A stretch of DNA of 54,140 bases, taken from positions 1 through 54,140 of the forward strand of contig JAPONS010000007.1 of NCBI GenBank assembly GCA_026713825.1. Reading direction: 5' to 3'. The notes under the pieces are model-generated. The model was given only the letters and a program-made list of their open reading frames with translations. It was not told the DNA's origin and ran no database searches. Positions 41,691 through 50,750 of this stretch are shown one piece after another. Position numbers and translations under genes: made by a program. Position 1 is the first letter of the stretch, and every line of letters starts with the position of its first letter. Origin of the DNA: Chloroflexota bacterium (lineage in GTDB: Bacteria > Chloroflexota > Dehalococcoidia > Lucifugimonadales > UBA1127).

Positions 41691-42005
41691 GCGTCCCCTT
41701 CGGTGTAGCTGCGGGCGTCGGAGCTGTCGGCGTCGGCACGCCGACGGGCGGTAGCTAGGGAGTGTATGGGGGTGGGGGCAGGGGCGTCAAATGGGGGGGA
41801 GGACGGGACAAGAATCTATGTCGAGGGTATTGACTTTTGGGTACAGTGAGGATTACAAGAATAAAGCATGGCGATGTTAAGAGCGGTTGTTACGTCCGAA
41901 GAAGCCGAGAGTACTGGCATCGTCTCTGCCGTCCCCCAAGAAGGCTTATCTAGACTTATCCTGTGAGTGAGGCACACTGTCTAAAGGGGGCATGCCATCT
42001 GCCCG
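41691..42005. other. Intergenic region entering the restriction-modification island
   Basis: The GC content falls sharply after about 41810. It holds one candidate promoter at 41830 (listed separately) and a 32-codon frame (41868-41966) without a ribosome site. No boundary repeat or integrase was found. Confidence 0.5.
41830..41859 (+). promoter_or_regulatory. Candidate promoter of vsr and the methyltransferase gene
   Basis: TTGACT (41830-41835), an 18-base spacer and TACAAG (41854-41859). The leader to vsr would be about 140 bases long, long enough for control elements, none of which I could identify. Confidence 0.45.
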
Positions 42006-42416
42006 TTGAGCCGCAGTGAAAATATGAAGAGAATCCGGGCTTACAACACGACGCCGGAGTTATCTGTTAGAAAACTGCTTCATGGGCTTGGGTATCGCTT
42101 CCGGCTCCACAGAAGTGATTTGCCAGGTCGCCCGGATGTCACTTTGTCTCGCTATCGAGCGGCACTTTTTGTCAATGGGTGCTTTTGGCATGGGCACGGC
42201 TGTAGACGGGGTCGAATGCCTAAGTCAAATCTGTCTTACTGGTTGCCTAAGATCCAAAGAAATCAGGAACGCGATCGCAAGAATTACGATGCCTTGATTA
42301 AGTCTGGGTGGAATCCCGTCATTGTGTGGGAGTGTGAGGTGAAGGATCAGGATTCGCTGAAGAATCGGCTGCAGGTTACCTTACAGAGGTCGCAAGGGGA
42401 GGCTAGAGCATCGTGA
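42006..42416 (+). CDS. vsr: Very-short-patch repair endonuclease Vsr
   Basis: 136 residues. The family start R-S-x-x-M-x-x-I (SRSENMKRIRAYNTTPELSV), DLPGRPDVTLSRYRAALFVN, GCFWHGHGC with zinc-binding residues, and the end GWNPVIVWECEV are all present; the catalytic Asp is in R-P-D-V. It nicks next to T:G mismatches that arise when 5-methylcytosine deaminates. The start is TTG 42006 since it keeps the conserved R-S motif; ATG 42024 would lose it. It overlaps the methyltransferase start by four bases, as expected for a functional pair. Confidence 0.92.
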   Translation: MSRSENMKRIRAYNTTPELSVRKLLHGLGYRFRLHRSDLPGRPDVTLSRYRAALFVNGCFWHGHGCRRGRMPKSNLSYWLPKIQRNQERDRKNYDALIKSGWNPVIVWECEVKDQDSLKNRLQVTLQRSQGEARAS

Positions 42417-43387
42417 GCCCCTCAACATATACGTTGGCATCATTCTTTAGTGGGATCGGCGGTATTGAGTTAGGGTTTGAGTTGACCGGAGCTTACCAAA
42501 CTGTCTACCAATGTGAGATTGACAGCTTCTGTAGGTCTTTGCTGGAACGACACTGGCCCGAAGTATGGCGAACACAAGACATCAGGGAGATTCGAAATGA
42601 AGACTTACCAACTGCCGATGTCTGGGTTGGAGGTTTCCCCTGCCAAGATGTCTCTCTGGCAGCAATGGGCCCAAGAGCAGGGCTTGGAGGAAAGCGTTCT
42701 TCTCTCTTTTTTGAATTTTATCGCTTACTTAGAGAAGGACGCCCCAGAGTTTTCGTCATCGAGAACGTTCCAGGTTTGCTATCTAGCCACTCAGGGCGAG
42801 ACTTCGGAATCGTCATCCGGTCGTTGGCCGAACTCGGGTATGGCGTGGGATGGCGTGTGCTTAACAGCAAGAACTTCGGAGTCCCCCAATCTCGCCAAAG
42901 AGTCTATATTGTTGGATGTCGTGGAGACTGGAGAGGTCCCGGACAGATACTTTTTGAGCCCCAACGCAGCCAAGGGAATGATTCGACGGGCCGACCGAAT
43001 GGGGCGGAACCTGTTTCCCCCTTTAAGAAGATCTTTGGAGATCTTATCAAGGGGCCAGTTGTTCAAGGAATAGCCTATTGCCTTTATGCGTGCTCAGCTA
43101 GGCATACGGGGACAGACTGGAGTCGCACGTATGTGAGTTACCCGGATGGAAGAGTACGAAGACTAACGCCGTTAGAGACGGAAAGGGTACAAGGTTTTCC
43201 TGACGGTTGGACAATGCCTGAAGATGCTTATGGTGACCCAGACAAGCTTGATAGCTTGAGATATCATGCGCTGGGCAATGCAGTTACAGTCCCGGTGGCC
43301 CAATGGCTTGCTACGAGAATAGCGCATTATCTGTACCAATCTGCTACACCCTTGATGCAAGAAGAAGAAGCGCCGGCAGCTGTATAG
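42413..43387 (+). CDS. DNA cytosine-5 methyltransferase
   Basis: 324 residues. Motif I FFSGIGGIELGFE binds AdoMet; motif IV VGGFPCQDVS has the catalytic Cys; motif VI is VIENVPG; motif VIII is QSRQRVYIV; motif X is GNAVTVPVAQW. The target-recognition stretch between VIII and IX is short (about 80 residues) and has no known specificity. The start is GTG 42413 in the vsr stop. GC is 45% in 42481-42540. With the endonuclease gene on the opposite strand it forms a type II system. Confidence 0.94.
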   Translation: MSPSTYTLASFFSGIGGIELGFELTGAYQTVYQCEIDSFCRSLLERHWPEVWRTQDIREIRNEDLPTADVWVGGFPCQDVSLAAMGPRAGLGGKRSSLFFEFYRLLREGRPRVFVIENVPGLLSSHSGRDFGIVIRSLAELGYGVGWRVLNSKNFGVPQSRQRVYIVGCRGDWRGPGQILFEPQRSQGNDSTGRPNGAEPVSPFKKIFGDLIKGPVVQGIAYCLYACSARHTGTDWSRTYVSYPDGRVRRLTPLETERVQGFPDGWTMPEDAYGDPDKLDSLRYHALGNAVTVPVAQWLATRIAHYLYQSATPLMQEEEAPAAV

Positions 43388-44566
43388 CTAAATCATGTCT
43401 AACTCCTGGTTAAGCTGCTGAAGCAGGGATTGGTTGGGTCTGGCAGCAGCCTCTACAGGTAGTCTTCCTTCCGGAATTGGGCCAATATGGTCCTTCAAAC
43501 ATTCGAGACTAAAGGCTGGCACTTCTTGGATGAAGTAGTCGCTTATGTCTCCGGGGACTTCGACCGAGAATTGACCATGATTTGCGGTTATGCGAATTAA
43601 ACCCTCGTCAAATGCCCAATGGTGAAGTTTACATAGACAAATTCCATTGAAGACAACATCAAGTTCATACTCTGACCAAGGCAATATGTGCGCGGCGTCG
43701 ACACCAGGTAGCCGATTCCTTTTTGTTGCTGGCAAGTGTCGACCACAGACCGCACAAGTGGAGTTATAGGCCTTCCTTACTAGTGCCCTGAATTTTGCGC
43801 TGGCTGCTCCCCGACTGTTAGCCCACCGTTTCCATTCTCTAATGACCCTTCGCCGTAGTTCGGGCTCTTCGGGATCAATATCATTCATATGTGACAAAGG
43901 CTCAGGCACTTCAAGCTCAAGAACTTGGGTCAAGTATTGGAGAACATCTGTGCCTCCACTATAAGGAAGGCCAAGGTCACTTGCCTGTTCAGAAATTAAT
44001 TCCTCTAAGGAGGTTACGACACGTTCAGTTGAGGTACCTACAGGGGTAGGTGATTGTATGGATGATTCGTGCTCTGCAAGCAGCACTGCAACATCATCCG
44101 GCAAATGGGTTTTCTTATCCCAAACATTCTTCAGTGCCGCTAAACGCTGTTCAAGGTGTAACTCGTCAGCCTCAAACATCTGGTTGCGTAGAGTAATCGT
44201 ATCCAATCGAAGTGTTGCCTTGTCCACAGCAAGCTCAACTTCGGCAACCTGCAAATGGTCAATGGCGTATTGATTACGTCTAACGACCGGGGTTCCGCCA
44301 CCCAGGCTATTGTTTGCTCTGACAGGGTGAGGGAGTAGGAGAGCAGCTGCAACTTGGCGTTGGATCTGAATTCCGCTGTTCTCAATTCTCCGTATACGTA
44401 GCTTGCCTCCTTGTTGACGTAATTCGGTTGCAGTATCTAGGGTAAGTCCTCCTCCGAGGGCCAAATGAATCCTTCGCCCTACAATGTCATGAGGAGTAGT
44501 GCCATTGCACTCTTCACTGATTTCGTATTCGCCCCTTCCCCCACTCGTCCTTCTACTGATACGCAT
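43388..44566 (-). CDS. HNH restriction endonuclease
   Basis: 392 residues. The C-terminal HNH domain reads CAVCGRHLP, DAAHILPWSEYE, NGICLCKLHHWAFD, with the zinc cysteine pairs and the catalytic H-N-H. The N-terminal 230 residues (YEISEECNGTTPHDIVGRRI and on) are not recognised and may hold specificity. The gene is tail to tail with the m5C methyltransferase, with no base between the stops. The start ATG 44566 follows gggag; TTG 44602 is less likely. A type II restriction enzyme is the simplest reading; a methylation-dependent nuclease is the alternative. Confidence 0.82.
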   Translation of the reverse strand: MRISRRTSGGRGEYEISEECNGTTPHDIVGRRIHLALGGGLTLDTATELRQQGGKLRIRRIENSGIQIQRQVAAALLLPHPVRANNSLGGGTPVVRRNQYAIDHLQVAEVELAVDKATLRLDTITLRNQMFEADELHLEQRLAALKNVWDKKTHLPDDVAVLLAEHESSIQSPTPVGTSTERVVTSLEELISEQASDLGLPYSGGTDVLQYLTQVLELEVPEPLSHMNDIDPEEPELRRRVIREWKRWANSRGAASAKFRALVRKAYNSTCAVCGRHLPATKRNRLPGVDAAHILPWSEYELDVVFNGICLCKLHHWAFDEGLIRITANHGQFSVEVPGDISDYFIQEVPAFSLECLKDHIGPIPEGRLPVEAAARPNQSLLQQLNQELDMI

Positions 44567-44783
44567 TTTGCTCCCGTCACATGCTTTCTTTGGTGCAACC
44601 AATTCTAGATGGATGCCGATTCAGAAACGATTCCTTTACGGCAACCGGGTCAAGTGAAAGTTAACTGTTGCAGGGTCTCGAGTGCAAGAAGCATCTCTTG
44701 CACTGAATGGATGCACCCCTTCCCCCACTCGCACACATCCCCTATAGTCCACCCAAACGCACTCTCGCCGCAGGAGGCCCGAC

Positions 44784-46478
44784 ATGGCGACCACGCCCCA
44801 CGGTCAGCTCTTCGCGTCCAACCGGCCCGTCGTCATGGGCCGGCGGGGCATGGTGTCCAGCGGTCACCCGCTGGCATCGCAGGCCGGCATCTCGACGCTG
44901 CAGCGGGGCGGCAACGCCGTCGACGCCGCGCTGGCCGTCGCCGCGGCCGTCAGCGTCGTCGAGCCCCTCATGTCCGGCATCGGCGGCGACGGCTTTATCA
45001 TGGTCTACACCAGCGCGGACGACGCCCTGCAGGTAATCAACGCCACCGGCTCCGCGCCCTATGAGGCCACGCTGGAGCGCTACCAGGCCACCGGCATCCC
45101 CATGAAGGGCGTCCTCTCCACCTCCGTGCCCTCGCTGCTCCGAGGCTGGACGGCGATGCACCAGCGCTACGGCACGCTGCCCCTGTCCGACGTCCTCGCC
45201 CCCGCCATCGACCTCGCGGCCAACGGCTTCCCCGTGTCGCACCTGCTTGCGAAGAACATCGCCGAGGACCCGGTGCTCACCGTCTTCCCCACGTCGGCGG
45301 CGGTCTACGCGCGGCAGGGCCGGCCGGTTCGCGCCGGAGAGATGCTCTACCAGGAGGACCTCGCCCGCACCTTCGAGCGCATCGCCGCCGAGGGCGAGGG
45401 CGTCTTCTACGAGGGCGATGTCGCCGAGGAGATCGTGCGCTTCATCGAGGAGCAGGGCGGGCTGATCACGATGCGCGACCTCGCCGACCAGCGCGCCCGC
45501 TGGTCTGACGCCATCTCGACGACCTACCACGGCCACACCGTCTACGAGGCCCCGCCCAACTCCAGCGGCCACGTGCTCTTGCAGGAGCTGAGCCTCGCCG
45601 AGCAGTTCGACCTCCGCGCCCTCGGCTGCAACACCGCCGAGAGCGTCCACGTCATGGTGGAGGCCAAGCGCCTCGCCTTCGCCGACCGCGAGGTCTACAT
45701 GGCCGACCCGGAGTGGGTGGAGGTGCCCGTCCCCGGCCTGATCTCAAAGGAGTACGCCGCCGAGCGCGCCAAGCTCATAGACCCGGCCCGCGCCATGGAC
45801 GGCGTTCCGCACGGCGACCCGTGGCGCTACCAGGGCTCGCAGCCGCCGAGGGCCACGGCAGGCGTCTCCGCGCCGCGTGAGGACACCACCTGCTTCTGCG
45901 TCGTCGACCAGTGGGGCAACGCCGTCTCCATGCTCCAGAGCCTGCAGACGGCCTTCGGGTCCAGCATTATCGCGGGCAACACCGGCGTGCTGCTGAACAA
46001 TCGCATGACCTACTGGCACCTGGATCCGAACCATATCGACGTCCTGGAGCCCGGCAAGCGCGTGCGTCACACGATGAACCCGGTCATGGTCTTCAAGGAC
46101 GCCGACGAAGGCCGCAAGCTCGCCCTCGTCTGCGGCACCCCCGGCGCCGACACCCAGGTGCAGACCAACTTCCAGGTCGTCACCCACGTCCTCGACTTCG
46201 GCATGACCGTCGCCGAGGCCGTCGAGGCCCCGCGATGGCGGCACGTGCAGGACGGCACGGAGTCGACGATACCGCACACCGCGCCCGACGAGCTCCGCAT
46301 GGAGGGCCGCTTCCCCGCCGAGGCGCTCGACGGCCTCCGCGGCCGCGGCCACCCCGTCTCAGTCATCGGCGACTGGGCGGCCACCGGCAGCGAGGTGATG
46401 ATCCAGGTGGACACGGAGACCGGCGCCCTCTACGGCGCGGCGGACCCCCGTCGCGACGGCTACGCAGTAGGGTGGTAG
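44784..46478 (+). CDS. Gamma-glutamyltransferase family protein
   Basis: 564 residues, an Ntn-hydrolase made as a precursor. GNAVDAALAVAAAVSVVEPL and MSGIGGDGFIMVY mark the large subunit, and the autoprocessing site is EDTTCFCVVDQWGNAVS; the nucleophile is the Thr of D-T-T, and the next residue is Cys where most members have His. No signal peptide is evident, so it is probably cytoplasmic. The start ATG 44784 follows caggaggcccgac. It may cleave gamma-glutamyl amides or act on related amides such as in cephalosporin-acylase-like members. Confidence 0.88.
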   Translation: MATTPHGQLFASNRPVVMGRRGMVSSGHPLASQAGISTLQRGGNAVDAALAVAAAVSVVEPLMSGIGGDGFIMVYTSADDALQVINATGSAPYEATLERYQATGIPMKGVLSTSVPSLLRGWTAMHQRYGTLPLSDVLAPAIDLAANGFPVSHLLAKNIAEDPVLTVFPTSAAVYARQGRPVRAGEMLYQEDLARTFERIAAEGEGVFYEGDVAEEIVRFIEEQGGLITMRDLADQRARWSDAISTTYHGHTVYEAPPNSSGHVLLQELSLAEQFDLRALGCNTAESVHVMVEAKRLAFADREVYMADPEWVEVPVPGLISKEYAAERAKLIDPARAMDGVPHGDPWRYQGSQPPRATAGVSAPREDTTCFCVVDQWGNAVSMLQSLQTAFGSSIIAGNTGVLLNNRMTYWHLDPNHIDVLEPGKRVRHTMNPVMVFKDADEGRKLALVCGTPGADTQVQTNFQVVTHVLDFGMTVAEAVEAPRWRHVQDGTESTIPHTAPDELRMEGRFPAEALDGLRGRGHPVSVIGDWAATGSEVMIQVDTETGALYGAADPRRDGYAVGW

Positions 46479-46501
46479 ACTGCGCCCAGGGACAGACATA
46501 A

Positions 46502-46527
46502 CCGTTCGCCCTGAGCTTTTCGAAGGG
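46502..46527 (+). repeat. Dispersed short repeat, copy 4
   Basis: ccgttcgccctgagct then tttcgaaggg, followed by cacgaacgga (46531-46540), so the ends ccgttcg and cgaacgg can pair. It sits in the 83-base gap between the gamma-glutamyltransferase and VOC genes. Confidence 0.75.
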
Positions 46528-46561
46528 TTGCACGAACGGACCGGACAATGGAGGTGACGAG

Positions 46562-46945
46562 ATGCAGCAGACGGAGATGCAGATCAAGACCACGGGCATT
46601 GACCACGTGGTGCTGTGGGTCAACGACCTGGAGCGGGCCAAGGCGTTCTACGTCGACCTGCTGGGGATGACGGTGAACCATGAGGGCGGGGGCAATTGCT
46701 TCCTCTGGTGCGGCAACGACCAGGTGGCGCTGTTCAAGACCCGGGGAGGCGCGGTCACCGAAGGCGGCATTGAGCTCAACCACATGGCCCTCAAGATGGC
46801 GCCGGAGTCCTACGAGGCCACCAAGGCCCGCCTGGAGAACGCCGGCGTCTACGTCCACGGCCGCCCCGGCGACGACACCTGCATCTACTTCGACGACCCG
46901 GACGGCCACGGCCTTCAGCTCCTCTACAAGGGGTATGACGGGTAG
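46562..46945 (+). CDS. VOC (glyoxalase/bleomycin-resistance) superfamily protein
   Basis: 127 residues, one VOC unit. It begins with the H in GIDHVVLWVNDLERAKAFYV, has IELNHMALKMAPE in the middle and DTCIYFDDPDGHGLQLLYKG at the end, so the metal ligands H ... H ... E/Q can be assigned, with the last position being Q. It may be a glyoxalase, dioxygenase or resistance protein. The start ATG 46562 follows ggaggtgacgag. It meets the phosphatase gene tail to tail, six bases apart. Confidence 0.83.
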   Translation: MQQTEMQIKTTGIDHVVLWVNDLERAKAFYVDLLGMTVNHEGGGNCFLWCGNDQVALFKTRGGAVTEGGIELNHMALKMAPESYEATKARLENAGVYVHGRPGDDTCIYFDDPDGHGLQLLYKGYDG

Positions 46946-46951
46946 GGGGGC

Positions 46952-47497
46952 TTAGGCGGTCGGCTCGCCCCAGTTGCGCACATAGTCGTGCTGCTCGTCC
47001 GTCTGTGGCGTCCGCAGGATGCGGGCCGACTTCTCGGCGCCCTGCCACCACTCGGCGATCAGCGCGAGTGCATCCTCGCCCGTGTGCCCGTGGCGCACCA
47101 GCCAGCACCCGACGGTCGTGCCGGTGCGTCCGACCCCCGCGAGGCAGTGCACGTACACCGTCTCGCCGGCGTCGATGGCATTGTCAATCGAGTCAAGGAT
47201 GCCCGTCATCTGGCCCGGTGAGGTCGGGATGTCCATGTCGATGATGGCGTGCCGCTCGTACCCAACTACTACTCCCCTGCGCCGTGCCTCTTTCACAAGG
47301 TCGTAGGTGTAGGGCTTGTTCGCACCCCTCTCCGTCAGGTCGACGAAGTGCGTGACCCCTGCATTGAGGAGCGCGTGCATGTTCTCCAGCGACGGGCGGC
47401 GCGGGGTCATTCCGGGGTATTCGCCTGCCAGGAAGCGGCCGGGGATCACCCAGTAGCTGTTGGCGATGGGGCGGACCAGCGTCTCGACTGTGGGCAT
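46952..47497 (-). CDS. Dual-specificity/tyrosine phosphatase-like protein
   Basis: 181 residues. The phosphate loop is VHCLAGVGRTGTTVG (H-C-x5-R-T, Cys at about residue 118). Upstream, GVTHFVDLTERG is the usual DSP strand, and DMDIPTSPGQM holds the general acid. It is about the size of eukaryote-like DSPs and of inositol or RNA-cap phosphatases. The start ATG 47497 has gaggagg eight bases upstream; the longer frame would run through the tRNA gene. The substrate is unknown. Confidence 0.83.
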   Translation of the reverse strand: MPTVETLVRPIANSYWVIPGRFLAGEYPGMTPRRPSLENMHALLNAGVTHFVDLTERGANKPYTYDLVKEARRRGVVVGYERHAIIDMDIPTSPGQMTGILDSIDNAIDAGETVYVHCLAGVGRTGTTVGCWLVRHGHTGEDALALIAEWWQGAEKSARILRTPQTDEQHDYVRNWGEPTA

Positions 47498-47651
47498 GTT
47501 GCCTGCCTCCTCTTGTACGGATGTGCGCACTCCTGCTTCTAGTGTGACGCACGAAAGGGGCCGGTCAACGAACGGAACGTTAACGTATGACGAAATCAGT
47601 AAAAAGGTGAAAGTCTGTGAAGTGAAATGCTCATGGCCGAGGGCTGCTGCT

Positions 47652-47739
47652 TGGCGGAGGGAGTGGGATTCGAACCCACGGTGAGTTGCCCCACACCTGT
47701 TTTCAAGACAGGCGCCATAGTCCGCTCGGCCATCCCTCC
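47652..47739 (-). tRNA. tRNA-Ser (anticodon UGA)
   Basis: The acceptor arms GGAGGGA and TCCCTCC pair fully, followed by G and an encoded CCA (47654-47652). The anticodon stem-loop is CTGTC-TTGAAAA-CAG with anticodon TGA, and the TPsiC arm is GTGGGTTCGAATCCCAC. The long variable arm (GTGTGGGGCAACTCAC region) fits serine. The gene lies 48 bases after serS on the same strand. It is not the selenocysteine tRNA, since that would carry anticodon TCA and a longer acceptor arm. Confidence 0.95.
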
Positions 47740-47787
47740 GCGTTGCGGCCCCGGTCCAGCCTGGCCCGCTCGCCCTCGCCGCGCGCG

Positions 47788-49077
47788 TCACACGATCGTG
47801 TCCGCGCCGATGTACGGGCGCAGCGCCGACGGCGTCTCGATCGTCCCGTCCTCGCGCTGGTACGTCTCGATCACGGCGATGATCACCCTCGGCAGCGCCA
47901 GCCCCGAGCCGTTCAGCGTGTGCGGGTATTGGGGCCGCGCGCCCGCCTCCGGCCGGTAGCGAATATTCGACCGCCGCGCCTGGAAGTCCGTGCAGGTCGA
48001 GCATGAGCTCACCTCCAGCCACTCCTCGCAGCCCGGCGACCACACTTCGATGTCGAACGTCATGGCAGACTGGAACCCCATGTCGCCCGCGCACAGCGAC
48101 AGCACCCGGTGCGGCAGCTCCAACCGCCGCAGCAGGTCCGACGCGTCCTCCACCAGCGATTCCAGTGCGGCCTCCCCCTGCTCCGGCTCCACAAGTTGGT
48201 ACATCTCCACCTTGTTGAACTGGTGGACGCGCTTGATGCCCCGCGTGTCGCGGCCCGCGGCGGCCTTCTCACGGCGAAAGCATGGCGTCTGCGCGACGTA
48301 CTTGATCGGCAGCGCGTCCGGCCCCAGGATCTCGTCCCGGTGCAGCCCCGTGAGCGCGACCTCCGCCGTCGGAAGCAGCCACAGGTCCTCCTCCACGTCG
48401 CGGTACAGGTTGTCGCCGAACTTGGGCAGGTTGCCGGATCCCAGCATCACCTGCTCGCGCACCATCGCGGGCAAGGCCATCTCCGTGTAGCCGTGCTCAC
48501 GCGTGTGCACGTCCAGCATCCAGCTGATGAGCGCGCGCTCCAGTCGAGCGGCCGGGCCCGTCAGCACATAGAAGCGCGCGCCCGACAGCTTGGCCCCGCG
48601 TTCCATGTCGATGATGCCCAGCTTCTCGCCCAGGTCCCAGTGCGCCAACGGCGTGAAGCCGTACGACCGAGCCTCACCCCACGAGTTGGCGACGGTGTTC
48701 GCTGACTCGTCGAGGCCGTCCGGCGTCGAGTCCAGTGGCAGGTTGGGTAGCTCCAGCATGAGCGTCTCGATGGTCGCTTCTGCCTCTCGAATGGTCTCGC
48801 CAAGGGCCTCCACCCGCTCGTTGACTGTCTGCGTCTCCGACCGAAGCTCCTCCAGCCGGGCCGGATCACCGCCGCCGCTGCGGGAGGCCGCCATGAGCTG
48901 CCCGAACTCGCGGCTCAGTTGGTTGTGCGTCGCCCGGAGCGTGTCGCGCTCTGTGACGGCGGCACGGCGCTCCTCGTCCATCCGCAGCAGCTCCGCGAAG
49001 TCCGGCTCCTCCCCACGACGCGCGAGTGCGGCCGCGACCTCGTCGGGCGCTCGGCGGATTTGGTCGATGTTCAGCAT
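47788..49077 (-). CDS. serS: Seryl-tRNA synthetase
   Basis: 429 residues, normal length. It has the N-terminal coiled-coil arm (LLRMDEERRAAVTERDTLRA and on), then class II motifs: motif 2 TPCFRREKAAAGRDTRGIKR and motif 3 near LNGSGLALPRVIIAVIETYQ. VEVSSCSTCTDFQARRSNIR-like blocks are exact for SerRS. It charges the tRNA-Ser encoded right behind it (and the other serine tRNAs and tRNA-Sec of the cell). Confidence 0.97.
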   Translation of the reverse strand: MLNIDQIRRAPDEVAAALARRGEEPDFAELLRMDEERRAAVTERDTLRATHNQLSREFGQLMAASRSGGGDPARLEELRSETQTVNERVEALGETIREAEATIETLMLELPNLPLDSTPDGLDESANTVANSWGEARSYGFTPLAHWDLGEKLGIIDMERGAKLSGARFYVLTGPAARLERALISWMLDVHTREHGYTEMALPAMVREQVMLGSGNLPKFGDNLYRDVEEDLWLLPTAEVALTGLHRDEILGPDALPIKYVAQTPCFRREKAAAGRDTRGIKRVHQFNKVEMYQLVEPEQGEAALESLVEDASDLLRRLELPHRVLSLCAGDMGFQSAMTFDIEVWSPGCEEWLEVSSCSTCTDFQARRSNIRYRPEAGARPQYPHTLNGSGLALPRVIIAVIETYQREDGTIETPSALRPYIGADTIV

Positions 49078-49240
49078 GGCTGCAGGCGGTCCTTCGGTTG
49101 GGATTGGGGCGAAGATGGAAGTGCGTCAATTAATCATAGCTTGGCGGCCACGGTGGTGGAAGAGGGCGGGCCTTTGCGGCACACGGCGCGAACCCGGTGC
49201 GTCGCGGCGCTCTCAATGACTAGCCCTTGCCTGCAAAGCC

Positions 49241-50656
49241 CTACAGCGCCGGCGTCCGCTTGTGCCAGTCCGTGCTTTGCTCGTAGGCGTGGGCAAGCCG
49301 AAGCAGGGTTCCCTCAGCGAAGGGCTTGCCAACAAGCTGGAAGCCGATGGGCATGCCCGCCGACGTAAAGCCGCAGGGCACCGAGATGGCAGGAAACCCC
49401 GTCAGGTTGAACGGCTGCGTGTACCAGGTGACCGCCGTCCGCAGGTCCATATCGGTGCCGCCGACGGTTACCCGGTCTTGCCCGATAGGCGGCGCCGTCA
49501 GCGGCAGCATCGGCAGCGCCAGTGCGTCGAATTCCGCCATGGCCGCCAGAAGCTGCCCGCGTATCCGCGACTGCGCCTCCCGCGCGAGGATGTAGTCCGT
49601 CGCGGTGTTGTTGCGCCCGCCCGACAGCCGTCCGAAGACGTCCTCGCCGTAGTCGCCGGAGCGCGCATCGAGCCACTCCCGGTGGTACGCTGCGGCCTCC
49701 GACGAGATGATGACGAAGTTGTGCGGCAGCGCGTCACGCAGCAGTGGAAGCTCCACCGGGTCGACGAGCGTCGCGCCGAGGCTGCCCAAGTGCGCGAACG
49801 CCTCCTCCACTGCCTGCTCTAGCTCGTCGTCCATCGGCAGCCGGTAGTCGCCGCGCACCACGCCGATGCGCAGGCCCCCCGCCCCTCCGGCCATCGCGTC
49901 GAGGAAGTTGGGCACGGCCGCGTCGACGCTGTTGGGGTCGAGCGCGTCGTAGCCCGCGATGGCCTGCAGCACAACGGCCGCGTCGGCCACGCTCCGGGTC
50001 ATCGGCCCCACGGTGTCCAGCGACGTCGAGAGCGGCAGCACGCCGCGCTTGCTGACCCGCCCGTACGTCGGCTTCAGCCCGACTATGCCGCAGAATGCCG
50101 CGGGTATGCGGATGGAGCCTCCTGTGTCGGACCCCAGCGTTGCGGCGCAGAGGCCGGCGGCCATGGCCGCGCCGGACCCGCCGCTGGAGCCGCCGGTCAC
50201 GCAGTCCGTGTTCCACGGGTTTCGCGCCGGCCCATAGTGGGCGTTGTTGTTTGTGATGCCGAAAGCGAACTCGTGCATGTTGAGCTTGCCCAGCAGCACG
50301 GCCCCCGCCTCTGCGAGCTTGGCCGCGGCGGGGCAGTCCTCGTCCGGCACGTTCTCCGCCAGAATCTTGCTGCCGCCGGTGGTGGGGATGCCCGCAGTGT
50401 CATAGAGGTCCTTCAGCGCGATGGGAATGCCGTGCAGCGGCCCGCGATTCCGCCCCGCCGCGATCTCCGCCTCCGCCTGCCGCGCTCGCTCCATCGCGAG
50501 GTCGCCGGTGACGGTGATGTAGGCGTTGATGCGCGGCTCCAGCGCCTCGATTCGCTCGAGGTATGCCTGCGTCATCTCCACGGGCGAGATCCGCCCGGCG
50601 GCGATCTCCCCGCTGGCCTCTGCGACGCTGAGCAGGTGCAGTTCCGTCCCGGGCAT
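49241..50656 (-). CDS. Amidase signature family protein (GatA-like)
   Basis: 471 residues. The triad is visible: Lys in GIPIALKDLYDTAG, Ser in TGGSSGGSGAAMAAGL and Ser in [17 protein letters not shown]. It is related to GatA at 26343 but has no GatC next to it, and the C-terminal half differs (EFDALALPMLPLTAPPIGQD). A catabolic amidase is more likely than a tRNA amidotransferase. The start ATG 50656 follows gaggagg; the longer frame to 50689 is not needed. Single gene. Confidence 0.87.
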   Translation of the reverse strand: MPGTELHLLSVAEASGEIAAGRISPVEMTQAYLERIEALEPRINAYITVTGDLAMERARQAEAEIAAGRNRGPLHGIPIALKDLYDTAGIPTTGGSKILAENVPDEDCPAAAKLAEAGAVLLGKLNMHEFAFGITNNNAHYGPARNPWNTDCVTGGSSGGSGAAMAAGLCAATLGSDTGGSIRIPAAFCGIVGLKPTYGRVSKRGVLPLSTSLDTVGPMTRSVADAAVVLQAIAGYDALDPNSVDAAVPNFLDAMAGGAGGLRIGVVRGDYRLPMDDELEQAVEEAFAHLGSLGATLVDPVELPLLRDALPHNFVIISSEAAAYHREWLDARSGDYGEDVFGRLSGGRNNTATDYILAREAQSRIRGQLLAAMAEFDALALPMLPLTAPPIGQDRVTVGGTDMDLRTAVTWYTQPFNLTGFPAISVPCGFTSAGMPIGFQLVGKPFAEGTLLRLAHAYEQSTDWHKRTPAL

Positions 50657-50750
50657 GGCGTTCCTCCTCATTGGACGACTCGCGCCCAAGCATAGGATGG
50701 CGCGCCCTTGGGTGGCAAGACGCGGCGAGTGCCGTCGCGTGGCGGAGTCG

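Noticed and set aside
41868-41966. 32-codon frame in the leader of vsr, possibly a leader peptide
   Set aside because: No ribosome site and no attenuator structure seen; chance frame is likely.
42513-43073. A 186-codon plus-strand frame inside the methyltransferase gene
   Set aside because: No ribosome site or family; the methyltransferase motifs are complete in the other frame.
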